Source: Verrucomicrobiota bacterium
Lineage (GTDB): Bacteria; Verrucomicrobiota; Kiritimatiellia; CAIVKH01
DNA: 64,000 nt
Assembly: GCA_024233345.1 (NCBI GenBank)
Contig: JACKPT010000011.1
Coordinates: 72,197 to 136,196, forward strand
Direction of reading: 5' to 3'
The notes under the pieces are model-generated. The model was not told the origin of the DNA, searched no databases, and was given only the letters and a program-made list of their open reading frames with translations. The stretch's first letter is position 1. Every line of letters begins with the position of its first letter. Of this stretch, positions 1-8,382 are shown piece by piece. Position numbers and translations under genes: made by a program.

Positions 1-96
1 CTCATGCGCAGCGGTCAGGGCTTCCTCCAAGGTCAAGGTGCCCATCGCGGGCAGGGCCCCGAATAAACCGAGAACAAGCCATACACGTTTCTTCAT
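1..96 (-). CDS. TolC-family outer membrane efflux protein, N-terminal fragment (runs off the window)
   Basis: Only the first 32 codons are inside the window. They read as a signal peptide (basic MKKR followed by a hydrophobic stretch ending near ALPAMG) and then LTLEEALTAAHE, which is the usual first mature segment of TolC/OEP-family channel proteins. The start codon overlaps the stop of the ArsR-type gene as ATGA, so the two are translated together. In metal-efflux operons an ArsR regulator is often followed by a TolC-like channel, an adaptor and an RND pump; the missing genes would lie to the left of the window. The family call rests on a short segment and is therefore moderate. Confidence 0.65.
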   Translation of the reverse strand, partial: MKKRVWLVLGLFGALPAMGTLTLEEALTAAHE

Positions 97-410
97 GAGG
101 ATTCTCCATAATTGTTGCGAATACACCCGAGGATGGTCAGCGCGCTTCGATCGGCAATCTGATACCAGACTTCCTTTCCCCGGCGTTCGCACGAAACCAG
201 CCCCACCCGGCGCATCTGGGTCAAATGTTGAGAGACCGCAGCCTGGGGCAGCGAAACGGCCACCATCAACTCAAATACCGGGGCGGTGGTTTCCCGATCC
301 AGGTATTCCACGATTTTCAGCCGATCCGGATGAGCCAATACCTTCAGCACATCCGCCATCCGGTTCAGGAGGGAGGCCGGCAAGGGTTTCGATTTTGTCG
401 CGGTCTTCAT
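93..410 (-). CDS. ArsR/SmtB-family winged-helix transcriptional regulator
   Basis: A 105-residue protein of normal ArsR length. VLKVLAHPDRLKIVEYL (about 22-38) and AAVSQHLTQMRRVGLVSCERRGKE (about 57-80, helix-turn-helix plus wing) are typical of the family; QIADRSALTIL closes the fold. I see no CxC or multi-Cys metal site in the recognition-helix region: a single Cys in SCERRG and one in LGCIRNN remain, so the effector cannot be stated. It is the first gene of an operon with a TolC-like gene and probably represses its own promoter, which lies immediately upstream with a -35 TTGACA. No Shine-Dalgarno precedes the ATG. Confidence 0.9.
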   Translation of the reverse strand: MKTATKSKPLPASLLNRMADVLKVLAHPDRLKIVEYLDRETTAPVFELMVAVSLPQAAVSQHLTQMRRVGLVSCERRGKEVWYQIADRSALTILGCIRNNYGESS

Positions 411-421
411 ATTGAGTTATA

Positions 422-449
422 GATATACAATGATAGTTGAATGTGTCAA
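422..449 (-). promoter_or_regulatory. sigma70-type promoter of the arsR-like/tolC-like operon
   Basis: On the minus strand a perfect -35 TTGACA (444-449) is followed after 16 bases by TATATC (422-427). The predicted transcription start falls about five bases before the ATG at 410, and there is no Shine-Dalgarno, so the message may be essentially leaderless. The AT-rich spacer and flank (TCAACTATCATTG, CTATAACTCAA) are a plausible place for the ArsR operator, but I found no clean inverted repeat. Confidence 0.7.
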
Positions 450-513
450 GGAGAGAGAATTCTTTTTCCCCAGGGGGGTGGGGCACGACAACAACCGGGG
501 GAGTGAACAGAAT

Positions 514-1047
514 CTATTCCGCGGGCTCAGGAGGTGCCATACTCTTGCTATAGAATCCGGAGCGATCAAAGCAACAGACGCGGCGTTTCCCCTTGGCAAG
601 CATGTCGCAGGCAATATCGATTCTTTTTTGACGGGTCTCCGCCTTCTTGGCGGACACAATCCAGTGGATCCAGTCCCGTCGAGCTATGGGGGTGAGCCTG
701 GACCAGAGGTTGCTTGCTTCGGGGGCCCCCTTCAGGGCCGCACGGAAATCTGTGGGGATCCTGGGTTCTGGTTCACGGTCGACGGGCCTGATTTCCAGCG
801 TTACCATTTCTCCGACGTTCGCGTTCGCGGATTCACGCAATTTCCGACTCACCTTAAGCCAATGACTCTTTTGGCCATCCGGCTCGAGCGTGGCTTGAAA
901 GGGATGCCCATTGAGTGTTCCTTCAACCGTGGTCATGCTCCGGGTGGGAAGTTGTGCACTGGCATCCTTGGGCAGAATCAGAAATGACCAGGATTGTTTC
1001 CGGGGAGATTCCGCCGGTCGGTGAAGTGTTGCCCGGCACTGAATCAT
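514..1047 (-). CDS. YdeI/OmpD-associated family protein with N-terminal DUF1905 domain
   Basis: About 177 residues. The N-terminal half (SWSFLILPKDASAQLPTRSM, then VEGTLNGHPFQATLEPDG and HWLKVSRKLRESA) matches DUF1905, and the C-terminal half (DFRAALKGAPEASNLWSRLTP, RRDWIHWIVSAKKAETRQKR) matches the YdeI/OmpD-associated domain. No enzymatic role is established for this architecture. Three ATG codons lie in tandem at 1053, 1050 and 1047; the Shine-Dalgarno-like GGAAGGA touches the first, so the third gives the best spacing and is used here. It lies 69 bases downstream of the beta-barrel gene on the same strand and could be the last gene of that transcript. Confidence 0.75.
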   Translation of the reverse strand: MIQCRATLHRPAESPRKQSWSFLILPKDASAQLPTRSMTTVEGTLNGHPFQATLEPDGQKSHWLKVSRKLRESANANVGEMVTLEIRPVDREPEPRIPTDFRAALKGAPEASNLWSRLTPIARRDWIHWIVSAKKAETRQKRIDIACDMLAKGKRRVCCFDRSGFYSKSMAPPEPAE

Positions 1048-1116
1048 CATCATCGTCCTTCCTCATATCCCTGGCCCTTCTTTTGTTCATGTCCGGACAG
1101 CGAGCGGGGATGCCGG

Positions 1117-1917
1117 CTAGAAGGAAAAGCCAGCGCGGGCACCGAGTCTCAGCCATTCGGATTCCGGTTGAAAGAAGAGTCCGCTGGCATCCAGGTCGGA
1201 CTCGCCGAAATGCAGGTAGTCGAGGGTCAGGGCCAGGTCCCACCGGTCGTTTCGCCTTCCGATCACCAGGGACAACCCGGGTTCCTTTTCCGGTTCGAGG
1301 GAGATGGCGTTGGCGCCCACCAATCCGAGATTATCCACATCTTCATCATTGGACAGCGGCAGGATCAGGAATGCCTGTCCGTACCAATCGGCATAGTCAT
1401 TGAAAACGATGGCTTCGAGGCCGCCGCGCAGGTAGATCGTGGTCCAGGTTTCGTCATAGCCATAGTCTCCTCCCTGGTCCAGCTCCCGCACCCAACGGTG
1501 GAAGCCAATTCCCAGAGCCGGTTGTGCGGATGCCTTGGCTGACGCGGGGAGCACCGGAAAAATCAAGGTGGCATCGCCGGATACGCCAAGGTATCCGGTC
1601 TCCCCATCATAGGGTTCCGATGTTCCATCGGCATCAAATACCGCACCATCGTAGTTGACCACACCACCAAATAGTTCGAGCTTGGCATCCAGAATCATGG
1701 CGGTGGAAAGGTCATGACGGAGCTGTATGCCCGCCCCCCACAGCGGGCCGTCCTCGCTAACCAGACGATCACCGTCGACGGTCTCCTCCCACGACAGGTA
1801 GGAGATTGTGGCAAAGGGTCGAAACTCGGCCGCCCTGACCGAATGAAGCGCCCCCATGAACATGAGGGTCAGCATCCATGAAAGCGGACGCGAAGGGATG
1901 AATCGCTGGTTGCGCAT
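1117..1917 (-). CDS. Predicted outer-membrane beta-barrel protein, last gene of the SPFH/ABC operon
   Basis: 266 residues. A signal peptide (SWMLTLMFMGALHSVRA/AE) is followed by alternating amphipathic strands rich in aromatic residues (FRPFATISYLSW, LWGAGIQLRHDLS, WTTIYLRGGLEAIVF, WDLALTLDYLHFG), and the chain ends in ARAGFSF with the terminal Phe typical of BAM-dependent barrels. It resembles porin-like hypothetical proteins; I cannot assign a named family. Its Shine-Dalgarno GGAGGTAA contains the TAA stop of the M23 gene, and its ATG lies six bases after that stop, so it is coupled to the operon. It may supply an outer-membrane step for the transport genes upstream, which is inference. Confidence 0.65.
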   Translation of the reverse strand: MRNQRFIPSRPLSWMLTLMFMGALHSVRAAEFRPFATISYLSWEETVDGDRLVSEDGPLWGAGIQLRHDLSTAMILDAKLELFGGVVNYDGAVFDADGTSEPYDGETGYLGVSGDATLIFPVLPASAKASAQPALGIGFHRWVRELDQGGDYGYDETWTTIYLRGGLEAIVFNDYADWYGQAFLILPLSNDEDVDNLGLVGANAISLEPEKEPGLSLVIGRRNDRWDLALTLDYLHFGESDLDASGLFFQPESEWLRLGARAGFSF

Positions 1918-1923
1918 GATAGA

Positions 1924-2580
1924 TTACCTCCTGGAGAACGGGATGAAATGTACCAGTAAACGATAGGGATCATAGGGCCGTCCCTCTTCATTGAACACCT
2001 CAAAGTGCAGGTGCGGGGCTACCGCCATCCACCGGCGGGCGTCCGCACTGGCGCTGGTGGTTCCCATGGTTCCAATGGATTGACCGGCGCTTATCCACTG
2101 ACCGGGCATGACGGTAATGGCATCCAGATGGGCATACAGGGTAAAGAAGACCCGTCCGGAAATCGGCCAGATATGTTCGATGATGACATGACGTCCAAGA
2201 ATGCTTTGGTCGGGTAATGTCGTCACCTCGGATACCCGGCCCTCGGTAACGGCAGCCACTGAATCCACGGGAAACACCCCGGGGACAGAGATGGGAATGT
2301 CGGTGCCGTTACGGCAGTCGGTCATAACGACATCAATGATCTGGCCGGTCGGACGGGTTTCCCAGGCCGCGATATCGCATCCATGATGAAAGCGGCGCCC
2401 GCAATCACGGGTCCACCCGGGCAACCCATAGAGCGGATTCCACAGGGTGCGGGCGGTGTAGCGATCAGGCGCGGTATGGAGATCGGTGCGCAGGGTAGGC
2501 CAGTGCCATGGGCATCCCTCCTCGGACGGGGGCGATAGGAACGTGGTGTTGGCAATCGATCGTGTGGGAGGCGCGTTCAT
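1924..2580 (-). CDS. M23-family (LytM-like) metallopeptidase domain protein
   Basis: 218 residues. The LytM zinc-site motifs are visible: HHGCDIAA (about residue 66), YAHLDAITVMPGQWI, then HLHFEVFNEEG near the C-terminus, so the H-x-x-D, YAHL and H-x-H signatures are intact. The family usually cleaves peptidoglycan cross-links or activates amidases. I see no signal peptide at the N-terminus (MNAPPTRSIANTTFLSPP), which is odd for a cell-wall enzyme; either the start is misjudged or export depends on another route. It starts in an ATGA overlap with the TPR gene and ends inside the Shine-Dalgarno of the barrel gene, so it belongs to the long operon. Confidence 0.85.
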   Translation of the reverse strand: MNAPPTRSIANTTFLSPPSEEGCPWHWPTLRTDLHTAPDRYTARTLWNPLYGLPGWTRDCGRRFHHGCDIAAWETRPTGQIIDVVMTDCRNGTDIPISVPGVFPVDSVAAVTEGRVSEVTTLPDQSILGRHVIIEHIWPISGRVFFTLYAHLDAITVMPGQWISAGQSIGTMGTTSASADARRWMAVAPHLHFEVFNEEGRPYDPYRLLVHFIPFSRR

Positions 2581-4070
2581 GGTTGAGGGGAGCGGGACTC
2601 GCGCAGCCGCAGGGCCGCCGACTGCCGTAGTTGCATCAGGGGGGGCAGCCCGGTGCGTTCTCGCAATTGTGGGTCATTCATGCGCGGATCCATGTAGGTG
2701 GACCAGAGCTGGACTGCGAGCTGCTCAAATCCCGCCGCCCGACGGGCATCCCCGGCCTGGGCCCACAGGAGACTCTGGAGCAGGGTTCCTTCCACCACCG
2801 AAGTTGCCTCCTCCTGGGTCATCTGTTCGACTCTCCCCGCGAATAGATGCAGAACCACCTGATCGAGCGACGAGGTTTGATCCACCGTGGGATCAAAGCG
2901 TCGCAGTTCATCCAGCATCGACTGCGCCTTGGTTTGCTCCTGGTAGGTATAGAGAATGAACACGGCGTCCCAGAGGAAATTGCGATATCCATCCCGAAGG
3001 CTGGGGTTCTCGCTCTCGGCCATGGCCTCCCGGTACCCCTGAAGGACATAGGGCAGCACATCGAGATTCGGTGAGAGCAGAAACAGGGAGTGATCGGGAT
3101 TCTGGACCAGTCGCCCCCGCCGAAATGCCTCCTGCAGGGATTGGAAGATCATTCGCCGGGAGGAAACCTGCTCATAGGTATCGCGAGCAACCTGACGGGC
3201 GCGGTAGGCCCAGTAGAGCGAATGGGAAGTGGGCAACCGCCAGTCTTGGGGTCCATAGGTGTCCTCAATCTTCTCCATGGTTTCCGGGGAGAGCGCGAAG
3301 ACCCGCTCGAACGTTTCCCGCTTCATAAACGCACTGTAGACCGGCCATGCGGGATCCAAACGCAGTTCTCTTGGGGCTGTGTCATGGACCTGGGACCAGC
3401 GCCATGGATCCATATCCGCAGCCCGGAGACGATCCAGCAGGGAGGCCATTCCCTTCACCTGTTGGAGAGCCTCCCGGTTGGGCGGCAATGCTTTCCAACG
3501 CTGGAAATCGGGTCTGGCTCCCGAAAGCAATGGTTCCAACGATTCGGCCAGGGCGCGTTTGTAGTAGAGGTGTGCGTCGTCGAGCGTGCCGGCAATTTTG
3601 TGTTGATAGAGCCAGCCGAGTTCCAGCAGGAGGCGGGCATCGCCGGGATTGTAGCGGATACCTTCATTGCGCAGGAGCTCGATGCCATGCTGAACCCACC
3701 GCCATCGATCCTCCGGAGCCGGGAACATGACGCTGATATTGTAGGCCAGATTCCACGCCTGGTAGGCCCACACTTCGGTAAACCGTGGCTCCAACTTGGT
3801 GATCCAGTCCGCAAGTTGGACCAGTTCGAAGTACCGGCCCTCCTCCTGAAGCTTGGAGGACCGCAGCCACAGAAGATCGGCAATGATGCCACGAAATCCC
3901 CCGAGGGTTACGGTGGTGAAGGCGACCAGCGGCGGGGCATTTTCCACCGGGTCCGCCTGGGTGATGCCCTGCTCACGGCGGACATCCAGGAGGTGTAGGT
4001 TCAGCCTTCCGGCCCCGAAAAGACAGGACAAGCCGAGCCCATAGAGCAGGATGGTATAGAGCCGTTTCAT
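2577..4070 (-). CDS. Membrane-anchored tetratricopeptide-like protein of the SPFH/ABC operon
   Basis: 497 residues. One N-terminal membrane segment (LYTILLYGLGLSCLFGAG) precedes a conserved block (PPLVAFTTVTLGGFRGIIAD, LLWLRSSKLQEEGRYFELV) and helical repeats typical of TPR proteins (WAYQAWNLAYNISVMFPAP, DARLLLELGWLYQHKIAGTL, AHLYYKRALAE). I recall similar proteins beside ABC transporter genes in PVC-group genomes, without a defined function. The start used overlaps the permease stop as ATGA; a longer reading frame begins 22 codons upstream inside the permease gene and is unlikely. Its place between an ABC permease and an M23 protein suggests a scaffold on the periplasmic face of the complex (inference). 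Confidence 0.7.
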   Translation of the reverse strand: MKRLYTILLYGLGLSCLFGAGRLNLHLLDVRREQGITQADPVENAPPLVAFTTVTLGGFRGIIADLLWLRSSKLQEEGRYFELVQLADWITKLEPRFTEVWAYQAWNLAYNISVMFPAPEDRWRWVQHGIELLRNEGIRYNPGDARLLLELGWLYQHKIAGTLDDAHLYYKRALAESLEPLLSGARPDFQRWKALPPNREALQQVKGMASLLDRLRAADMDPWRWSQVHDTAPRELRLDPAWPVYSAFMKRETFERVFALSPETMEKIEDTYGPQDWRLPTSHSLYWAYRARQVARDTYEQVSSRRMIFQSLQEAFRRGRLVQNPDHSLFLLSPNLDVLPYVLQGYREAMAESENPSLRDGYRNFLWDAVFILYTYQEQTKAQSMLDELRRFDPTVDQTSSLDQVVLHLFAGRVEQMTQEEATSVVEGTLLQSLLWAQAGDARRAAGFEQLAVQLWSTYMDPRMNDPQLRERTGLPPLMQLRQSAALRLRESRSPQP

Positions 4071-5437
4071 TGTCCGGGCAGGCCGATCTCTTTGCGGGAT
4101 AGGGCGAAGCTCGTCACCAGGGCGAGCAGACCACACAGGCCCACGCCCTGGATCAGCACCGCATCGATCAGCCAGCGGGTGGAGATCAACCGACCCAGCG
4201 CGAGTGCTTGCAGGGGGTCATGCCCGGTCATTGGTTGTACCAAGGCCGCGAGAATCCGGTAGATCCCGGTGAGCAGGTAGGTACCCCAGGATCCGGCCGC
4301 TTCCGGTTGGTCGCTCCAGGGGGTGGCCACCACCCGGTTGGCCATGCCCTGGATGTACCCGGCGGTGCGTATCATGATCATCAGGTAGAGGGAGAGGAAA
4401 GCGGCGACCGGGAAGGAAAACAATGTGCCGGCGGTCAGACCTGCTGCTATGAAAAATCCGAGTTGTCCAAGCATGAGAACGAGGCTTCGGGCGAGATTCC
4501 AGGGAAAGTCAGCGGCGGGTATCTGGAGGATCAGTCCATCGGCCGGGTGGAAAATCACCGTCACCGGCCGATCACCGCTGTTGATGTACTCGAGGGTGAT
4601 CTGATCCCGTCCGGCCAGTAGTTCCGGGGGTAGGTCGATCTGATTGACTGCGGTGGGAATGCCCTCCTGCTCGATGTCCATCAATGCGGTACCGTTTGTA
4701 TCACGGAGGATCCATCGACCGGGAATGGGCTCAGCCCCCACGTTGGAGGATGACATGCGGTAGACCAGGCGCGGAGAAAGATCGGTTCGGGAAGCTGGGG
4801 GCAGGGGCAGGTTCCATTGTCGGACTCCGGATCGGCTGACCGCATTTCGTTCCAACTGCAATTGCTGAATCAATTCCCGCAATCGCTGATCGGGGGAAAC
4901 ATCCCCAGGAACCTGCTGAGCTGCGATTTCCTCGCGAAGGCGGTTTCGTGCTTCAGGCAATACCGACGGTTCATCCGGTTGAACCTCCCGGTGAACATAC
5001 AACAGATCGCGCACCGAGACGGTCTGACCGGAGGCCTCGATTTCCCGGTCCAATCGATGCCACAGCAAGGCGGTGGAGATGCTGCTGCAGATCACCAGCA
5101 GGGACCCGTGGAGCAAAAAGATGCCCAACCACTTGCCCAGCCAGATCGAAAGGGAGCGGACCGGCTTGGTGACCACAAGGTGAAGGGTGCGTGATTCGAT
5201 CTCCCCGGCCACTGCGGCGCATCCGCTCCATAACCCGGACAAACTGAGAATCCCGAACGACAAACCAAGGGCATAGCGAAGCATAATCTGAATGGTGCCC
5301 TGCATTGTTCCATCCGACCGGATCGTCATGGGTAGAAACACAATGATCGCTAGCAGCATCGCGAATAGAGACAGCACGACCCGGGAACGAAACGCGGAAC
5401 GGATGGCAATACCGGCAATGGCCAGGACAGACTTCAT
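4067..5437 (-). CDS. ABC-2 type transporter permease with large periplasmic domain
   Basis: 456 residues. The N-terminal part has membrane segments (VVLSLFAMLLAIIVFLPM, LSFGILSLSGLWSGCAAVAG) and the ABC-2 signature GEIESRTLHLVVTKPVRS. A hydrophilic region of about 190 residues follows (EREIEASGQ... to IPAADFPW), then further membrane helices (LVLMLGQLGFFIAAGLTAG, FLSLYLMIMIRTAGYI, GVGLCGLLALVTSFALS). The architecture is that of NosY/GldF-like permeases with an inserted extracytoplasmic domain. ATGA overlaps join it to the ATPase upstream and the TPR gene downstream, so it almost certainly partners that ATPase. Substrate unknown. Confidence 0.85.
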   Translation of the reverse strand: MKSVLAIAGIAIRSAFRSRVVLSLFAMLLAIIVFLPMTIRSDGTMQGTIQIMLRYALGLSFGILSLSGLWSGCAAVAGEIESRTLHLVVTKPVRSLSIWLGKWLGIFLLHGSLLVICSSISTALLWHRLDREIEASGQTVSVRDLLYVHREVQPDEPSVLPEARNRLREEIAAQQVPGDVSPDQRLRELIQQLQLERNAVSRSGVRQWNLPLPPASRTDLSPRLVYRMSSSNVGAEPIPGRWILRDTNGTALMDIEQEGIPTAVNQIDLPPELLAGRDQITLEYINSGDRPVTVIFHPADGLILQIPAADFPWNLARSLVLMLGQLGFFIAAGLTAGTLFSFPVAAFLSLYLMIMIRTAGYIQGMANRVVATPWSDQPEAAGSWGTYLLTGIYRILAALVQPMTGHDPLQALALGRLISTRWLIDAVLIQGVGLCGLLALVTSFALSRKEIGLPGQ

Positions 5438-6471
5438 GGCGTATCGGAACCGGAATCATCCGGCGCAGCTTGCTTATCCACCGGGGCGAGCAGCGCGGTC
5501 AGCCGGGCATCAACCTCGGAGCGGGAAACCGGCCCGGTCGGGGTGGGGGGCTCCTGGGGACGGGCGAGATATTCCGCGACACCATGATCGGCGCCAACCC
5601 CGCTGGCATCCGTTTCCGCGTTACGCGCCTTTTCCACGACATCGAGGAAAATCTGCTCGAGATCCCGGCGCGGATGATCGACCAGGGGCGGCGTACCGGA
5701 TTCCTGCTCCACCCGGGTCTGGATGGCCTCGATGCTGGCGAGGTCATAACCCTCCGGGAAGGTCATACGGTAACGGCCGGTTTCCTCGAGCAATGCATCG
5801 AGCGTCCCCATGGCCCGGATGCGTCCATTGTACAGAATCGCGACCCGATCACAGAGGTCTTCGACATCCGCGAGGAGATGGGAGGTCATGAGAATGGTTT
5901 TACCGCGCCGGGCCAGAGTCAGAAGCAGATCCTTCATCTGACGGCAACCCAGTGGATCAAGACCGGATGTTGGTTCATCCAGAATAATCAGGTCCGGATC
6001 GTTGATCAGAGCCTGCGCGACCCCGATGCGCCGGGTCATTCCTTTGGAAAATTCGCCCACAATCCGATTGCGGGCCTGTTGGAGCCCGATCATATCGAGC
6101 AACTGGGCGATGCGCCGACTGCGCTCAGCCCGGTTGAGATCAAACAGGCGACCATAAAAATCGAGGGTCTCCCATGAGGTGAGATAGGGGTAGATGTAGG
6201 AGTTTTCCGGCAGGTAGCCCAGGCGTTTCTTGACCTGCACATCGCTGGGGGATTTGCCCAACACCGCAATCCGTCCGCGGGAGGGATGCAACAGGCCCAG
6301 CAAGAGTTTGATGGTGGTGCTCTTGCCGGACCCGTTGGGACCGAGCAGTCCAAAGATTTCCCCTCGCCGGACCTCGAAGTCGACATCCCGGACCGCAGTC
6401 ACTCGAGGCCGGTGCCAGAAATCGCGGAATACCTTGGTCAGTTGCTGAACCTGGATCAGGGGCTCGGTCAT
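5434..6471 (-). CDS. ABC transporter ATP-binding protein
   Basis: 345 residues. Walker A GLLGPNGSGKSTT (about 40-52), signature EFSKGMTRRIGVAQAL, Walker B LIILDEPTSGLDP and the switch His in MTSHLLADVEDLCDR are all intact, so it should be an active ATPase. It resembles the CcmA/NosF/drug-export type that serves ABC-2 permeases. After about residue 235 there is a C-terminal extension ending in an acidic, Pro-rich tail, commonly seen in this subgroup. It is coupled by ATGA overlaps to the P1B ATPase gene upstream and a permease gene downstream. A second permease gene starts the operon, so one ATPase may serve a heterodimeric permease pair (inference). Confidence 0.93.
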   Translation of the reverse strand: MTEPLIQVQQLTKVFRDFWHRPRVTAVRDVDFEVRRGEIFGLLGPNGSGKSTTIKLLLGLLHPSRGRIAVLGKSPSDVQVKKRLGYLPENSYIYPYLTSWETLDFYGRLFDLNRAERSRRIAQLLDMIGLQQARNRIVGEFSKGMTRRIGVAQALINDPDLIILDEPTSGLDPLGCRQMKDLLLTLARRGKTILMTSHLLADVEDLCDRVAILYNGRIRAMGTLDALLEETGRYRMTFPEGYDLASIEAIQTRVEQESGTPPLVDHPRRDLEQIFLDVVEKARNAETDASGVGADHGVAEYLARPQEPPTPTGPVSRSEVDARLTALLAPVDKQAAPDDSGSDTP

Positions 6472-8378
6472 GGGGTCTTTTCCGTTTGTGCGTGTTCGAT
6501 CCGGATAAGTCGTGCGCTGTTGAAAACGACGATCAGCGAACCCAGGTTGTGGGCAATGGCTGCAGGGACCGGGGGGAGCCAGCTAATTCCGGAGAGGATC
6601 AGCCCCCCGAGAATGAAGAGGCCGGCAACGGCAAGGTTCTGATAAACCGCAGCCCGGGCATCACGCGAGAGGCGGATCAAGTAGGGTATGCGCATCAGAT
6701 CATTATTCATCAGGGCCACGGTGGCGCTGTGGATCGCGATATCATTGCCGGCCGCCCCCATGGCAATGCCCAGATCCCCAGCGGCAAGGGCCGGGGCATC
6801 GTTGACACCGTCGCCGATAAACGCGGTGCGGTATCCTTGGGCGTGGATGTGGCGAACATAGTCCACCTTTTGGGCGGGGAGACATTCGGCTTGCACTTCC
6901 GGGCAGCCGATGCGGTCGGCAATCATTCGGGTCACCACTTCCCGGTCCCCTGAAATCATGGCAATCTTCCGGATATTCAAATCCACCAGGCCGCGCAATG
7001 CCGGAGCCGCTTCGGGCCGCACCTGGTCTTCCAGACCAATCCAGCCCACATACTGTCCATCCTTCGCCACAAACAATGTGCTGTAGACCGCGCTGTCTCC
7101 GGATTCAGCGGCATCAAGCCGGGGATCCTGGATGCCCAATTCACGGAGCCAACTGGCCCGACCGCATTGGACAAGGGATCCGGCGACCTGGGCGGTAACA
7201 CCCCGGCCCGCCGTCTCTTCCATGGACTCCGGATCGCCCAGAAGAAGGCCGGTTTGCTCGGCAAGTTTGCGCAATGCGACGGCCACGGGATGTTTGCTGA
7301 ATTTCTCCGCAGTGCCAGACCATTCCAGAAGATCCGATGGGGAGATGTCCGCCACGGGGGCAAGCCGGGCCACACCGAGTTCACCCAGGGTCAGGGTACC
7401 GGTCTTATCAAAAATCACCGCATTGATCCGCGCGGCGCCTTCGAGGTCAGAGACATTCTTTACCAGGATTCCATTGCGGGCGGCCGCCGCGAGGGCTGCA
7501 ACCATGGCCGTCGGGGTTGCGAGAATCAGGGCACAGGGACAGGAGACCACCAGCATTGCGATGACCCGGTTCCAATCGCCGGTAAAGAACCATACTGCGG
7601 CGGCGAGGGTCAGCACCACGGGTATGTAATAGCGAAGATACTGGTCGATGATGCGGGTAATGGGGAGTTTGGTCTGTTCTGCGGCCAGGATCAGTTCGCG
7701 CACTTTACCGAGGGCGGTTTCTTCGCCGATGCGACTGACCCGGACCTCGACCGCTCCGGTCAGGTTCTGGGTTCCGGCAAAGACCTGATCCCCGGGGCCT
7801 TTGTCCCGCGGAATGGACTCCCCGGTGATGGTCGCTTCATTCAGGGTGGTCTGGCCGAGGATCAGTTCGCCATCGGCCGGGACCGAGTCACCGGGGAGGA
7901 GGCGGATTCGATCCCCCACCACCAATGCCGAGGCGGGTATTTCCTCCGATTTCCCGGCGGGCAGAATTCTCCTGGCCATGGCCGGGGTCAGGCGAATCAG
8001 GGCCTCAATCGCTCCATGGGCGCCTTTTGCGGTCTGGGTTTCGATGACCAGGGCAAGCAGCATGAAAAACGCTACGATCCCCGCAGTGCGAAAGTCTCCA
8101 AGTGCGAGCGCGGAGAGGACCGCAATGGCGACTGGCGCATCCATGTGGAGCTCTCCCCGGAACAGATCCCGCACCGCCGACCACACGATGGGTGCCGCCA
8201 GCAGCAGGGCCCCGATCACCGCGCTGATCTCCGCAGCCATCGGGTTGTCGGGGTAAAGAAGATCGCCCGCGTACGCAGCGATGACGAAGGCGGAACCGGT
8301 GAACAGCCAGCTCAGCCGACCGGAACGGTCGGCGTGATCGCAGCATCCAATGGCGTGACTGTGGGATTCCGCTTTCAT
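6468..8378 (-). CDS. P1B-type heavy-metal translocating ATPase
   Basis: 636 residues. Motifs in order: TGES (about 185-188, actuator), SCPCAL with the CPC metal site (280-282), phosphorylation motif DKTGTLT with Asp324, and GDGVNDAPALAAGD in the hinge region. The N-terminus lacks a ferredoxin-like metal-binding domain and has only a short His/Cys segment (HSHAIGCCDH). The last membrane helix carries AHNLGSLIVVFNSARLI rather than the HEGGT pattern of cobalt-type pumps or the Cu-type motifs, so the transported ion is uncertain. It lies between SPFH genes (four-base gap) and an ABC ATPase gene (ATGA overlap), an unusual setting for a metal exporter. Confidence 0.93.
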   Translation of the reverse strand: MKAESHSHAIGCCDHADRSGRLSWLFTGSAFVIAAYAGDLLYPDNPMAAEISAVIGALLLAAPIVWSAVRDLFRGELHMDAPVAIAVLSALALGDFRTAGIVAFFMLLALVIETQTAKGAHGAIEALIRLTPAMARRILPAGKSEEIPASALVVGDRIRLLPGDSVPADGELILGQTTLNEATITGESIPRDKGPGDQVFAGTQNLTGAVEVRVSRIGEETALGKVRELILAAEQTKLPITRIIDQYLRYYIPVVLTLAAAVWFFTGDWNRVIAMLVVSCPCALILATPTAMVAALAAAARNGILVKNVSDLEGAARINAVIFDKTGTLTLGELGVARLAPVADISPSDLLEWSGTAEKFSKHPVAVALRKLAEQTGLLLGDPESMEETAGRGVTAQVAGSLVQCGRASWLRELGIQDPRLDAAESGDSAVYSTLFVAKDGQYVGWIGLEDQVRPEAAPALRGLVDLNIRKIAMISGDREVVTRMIADRIGCPEVQAECLPAQKVDYVRHIHAQGYRTAFIGDGVNDAPALAAGDLGIAMGAAGNDIAIHSATVALMNNDLMRIPYLIRLSRDARAAVYQNLAVAGLFILGGLILSGISWLPPVPAAIAHNLGSLIVVFNSARLIRIEHAQTEKTP

Positions 8379-8382
8379 GGCA

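Noticed and set aside
450..490. Hairpin CCCCA-GGGGGG-TGGGG with T-run
   Set aside because: The T residues precede the hairpin on the plus strand, so it is not a terminator for the plus strand, and on the minus strand it is followed by A residues.
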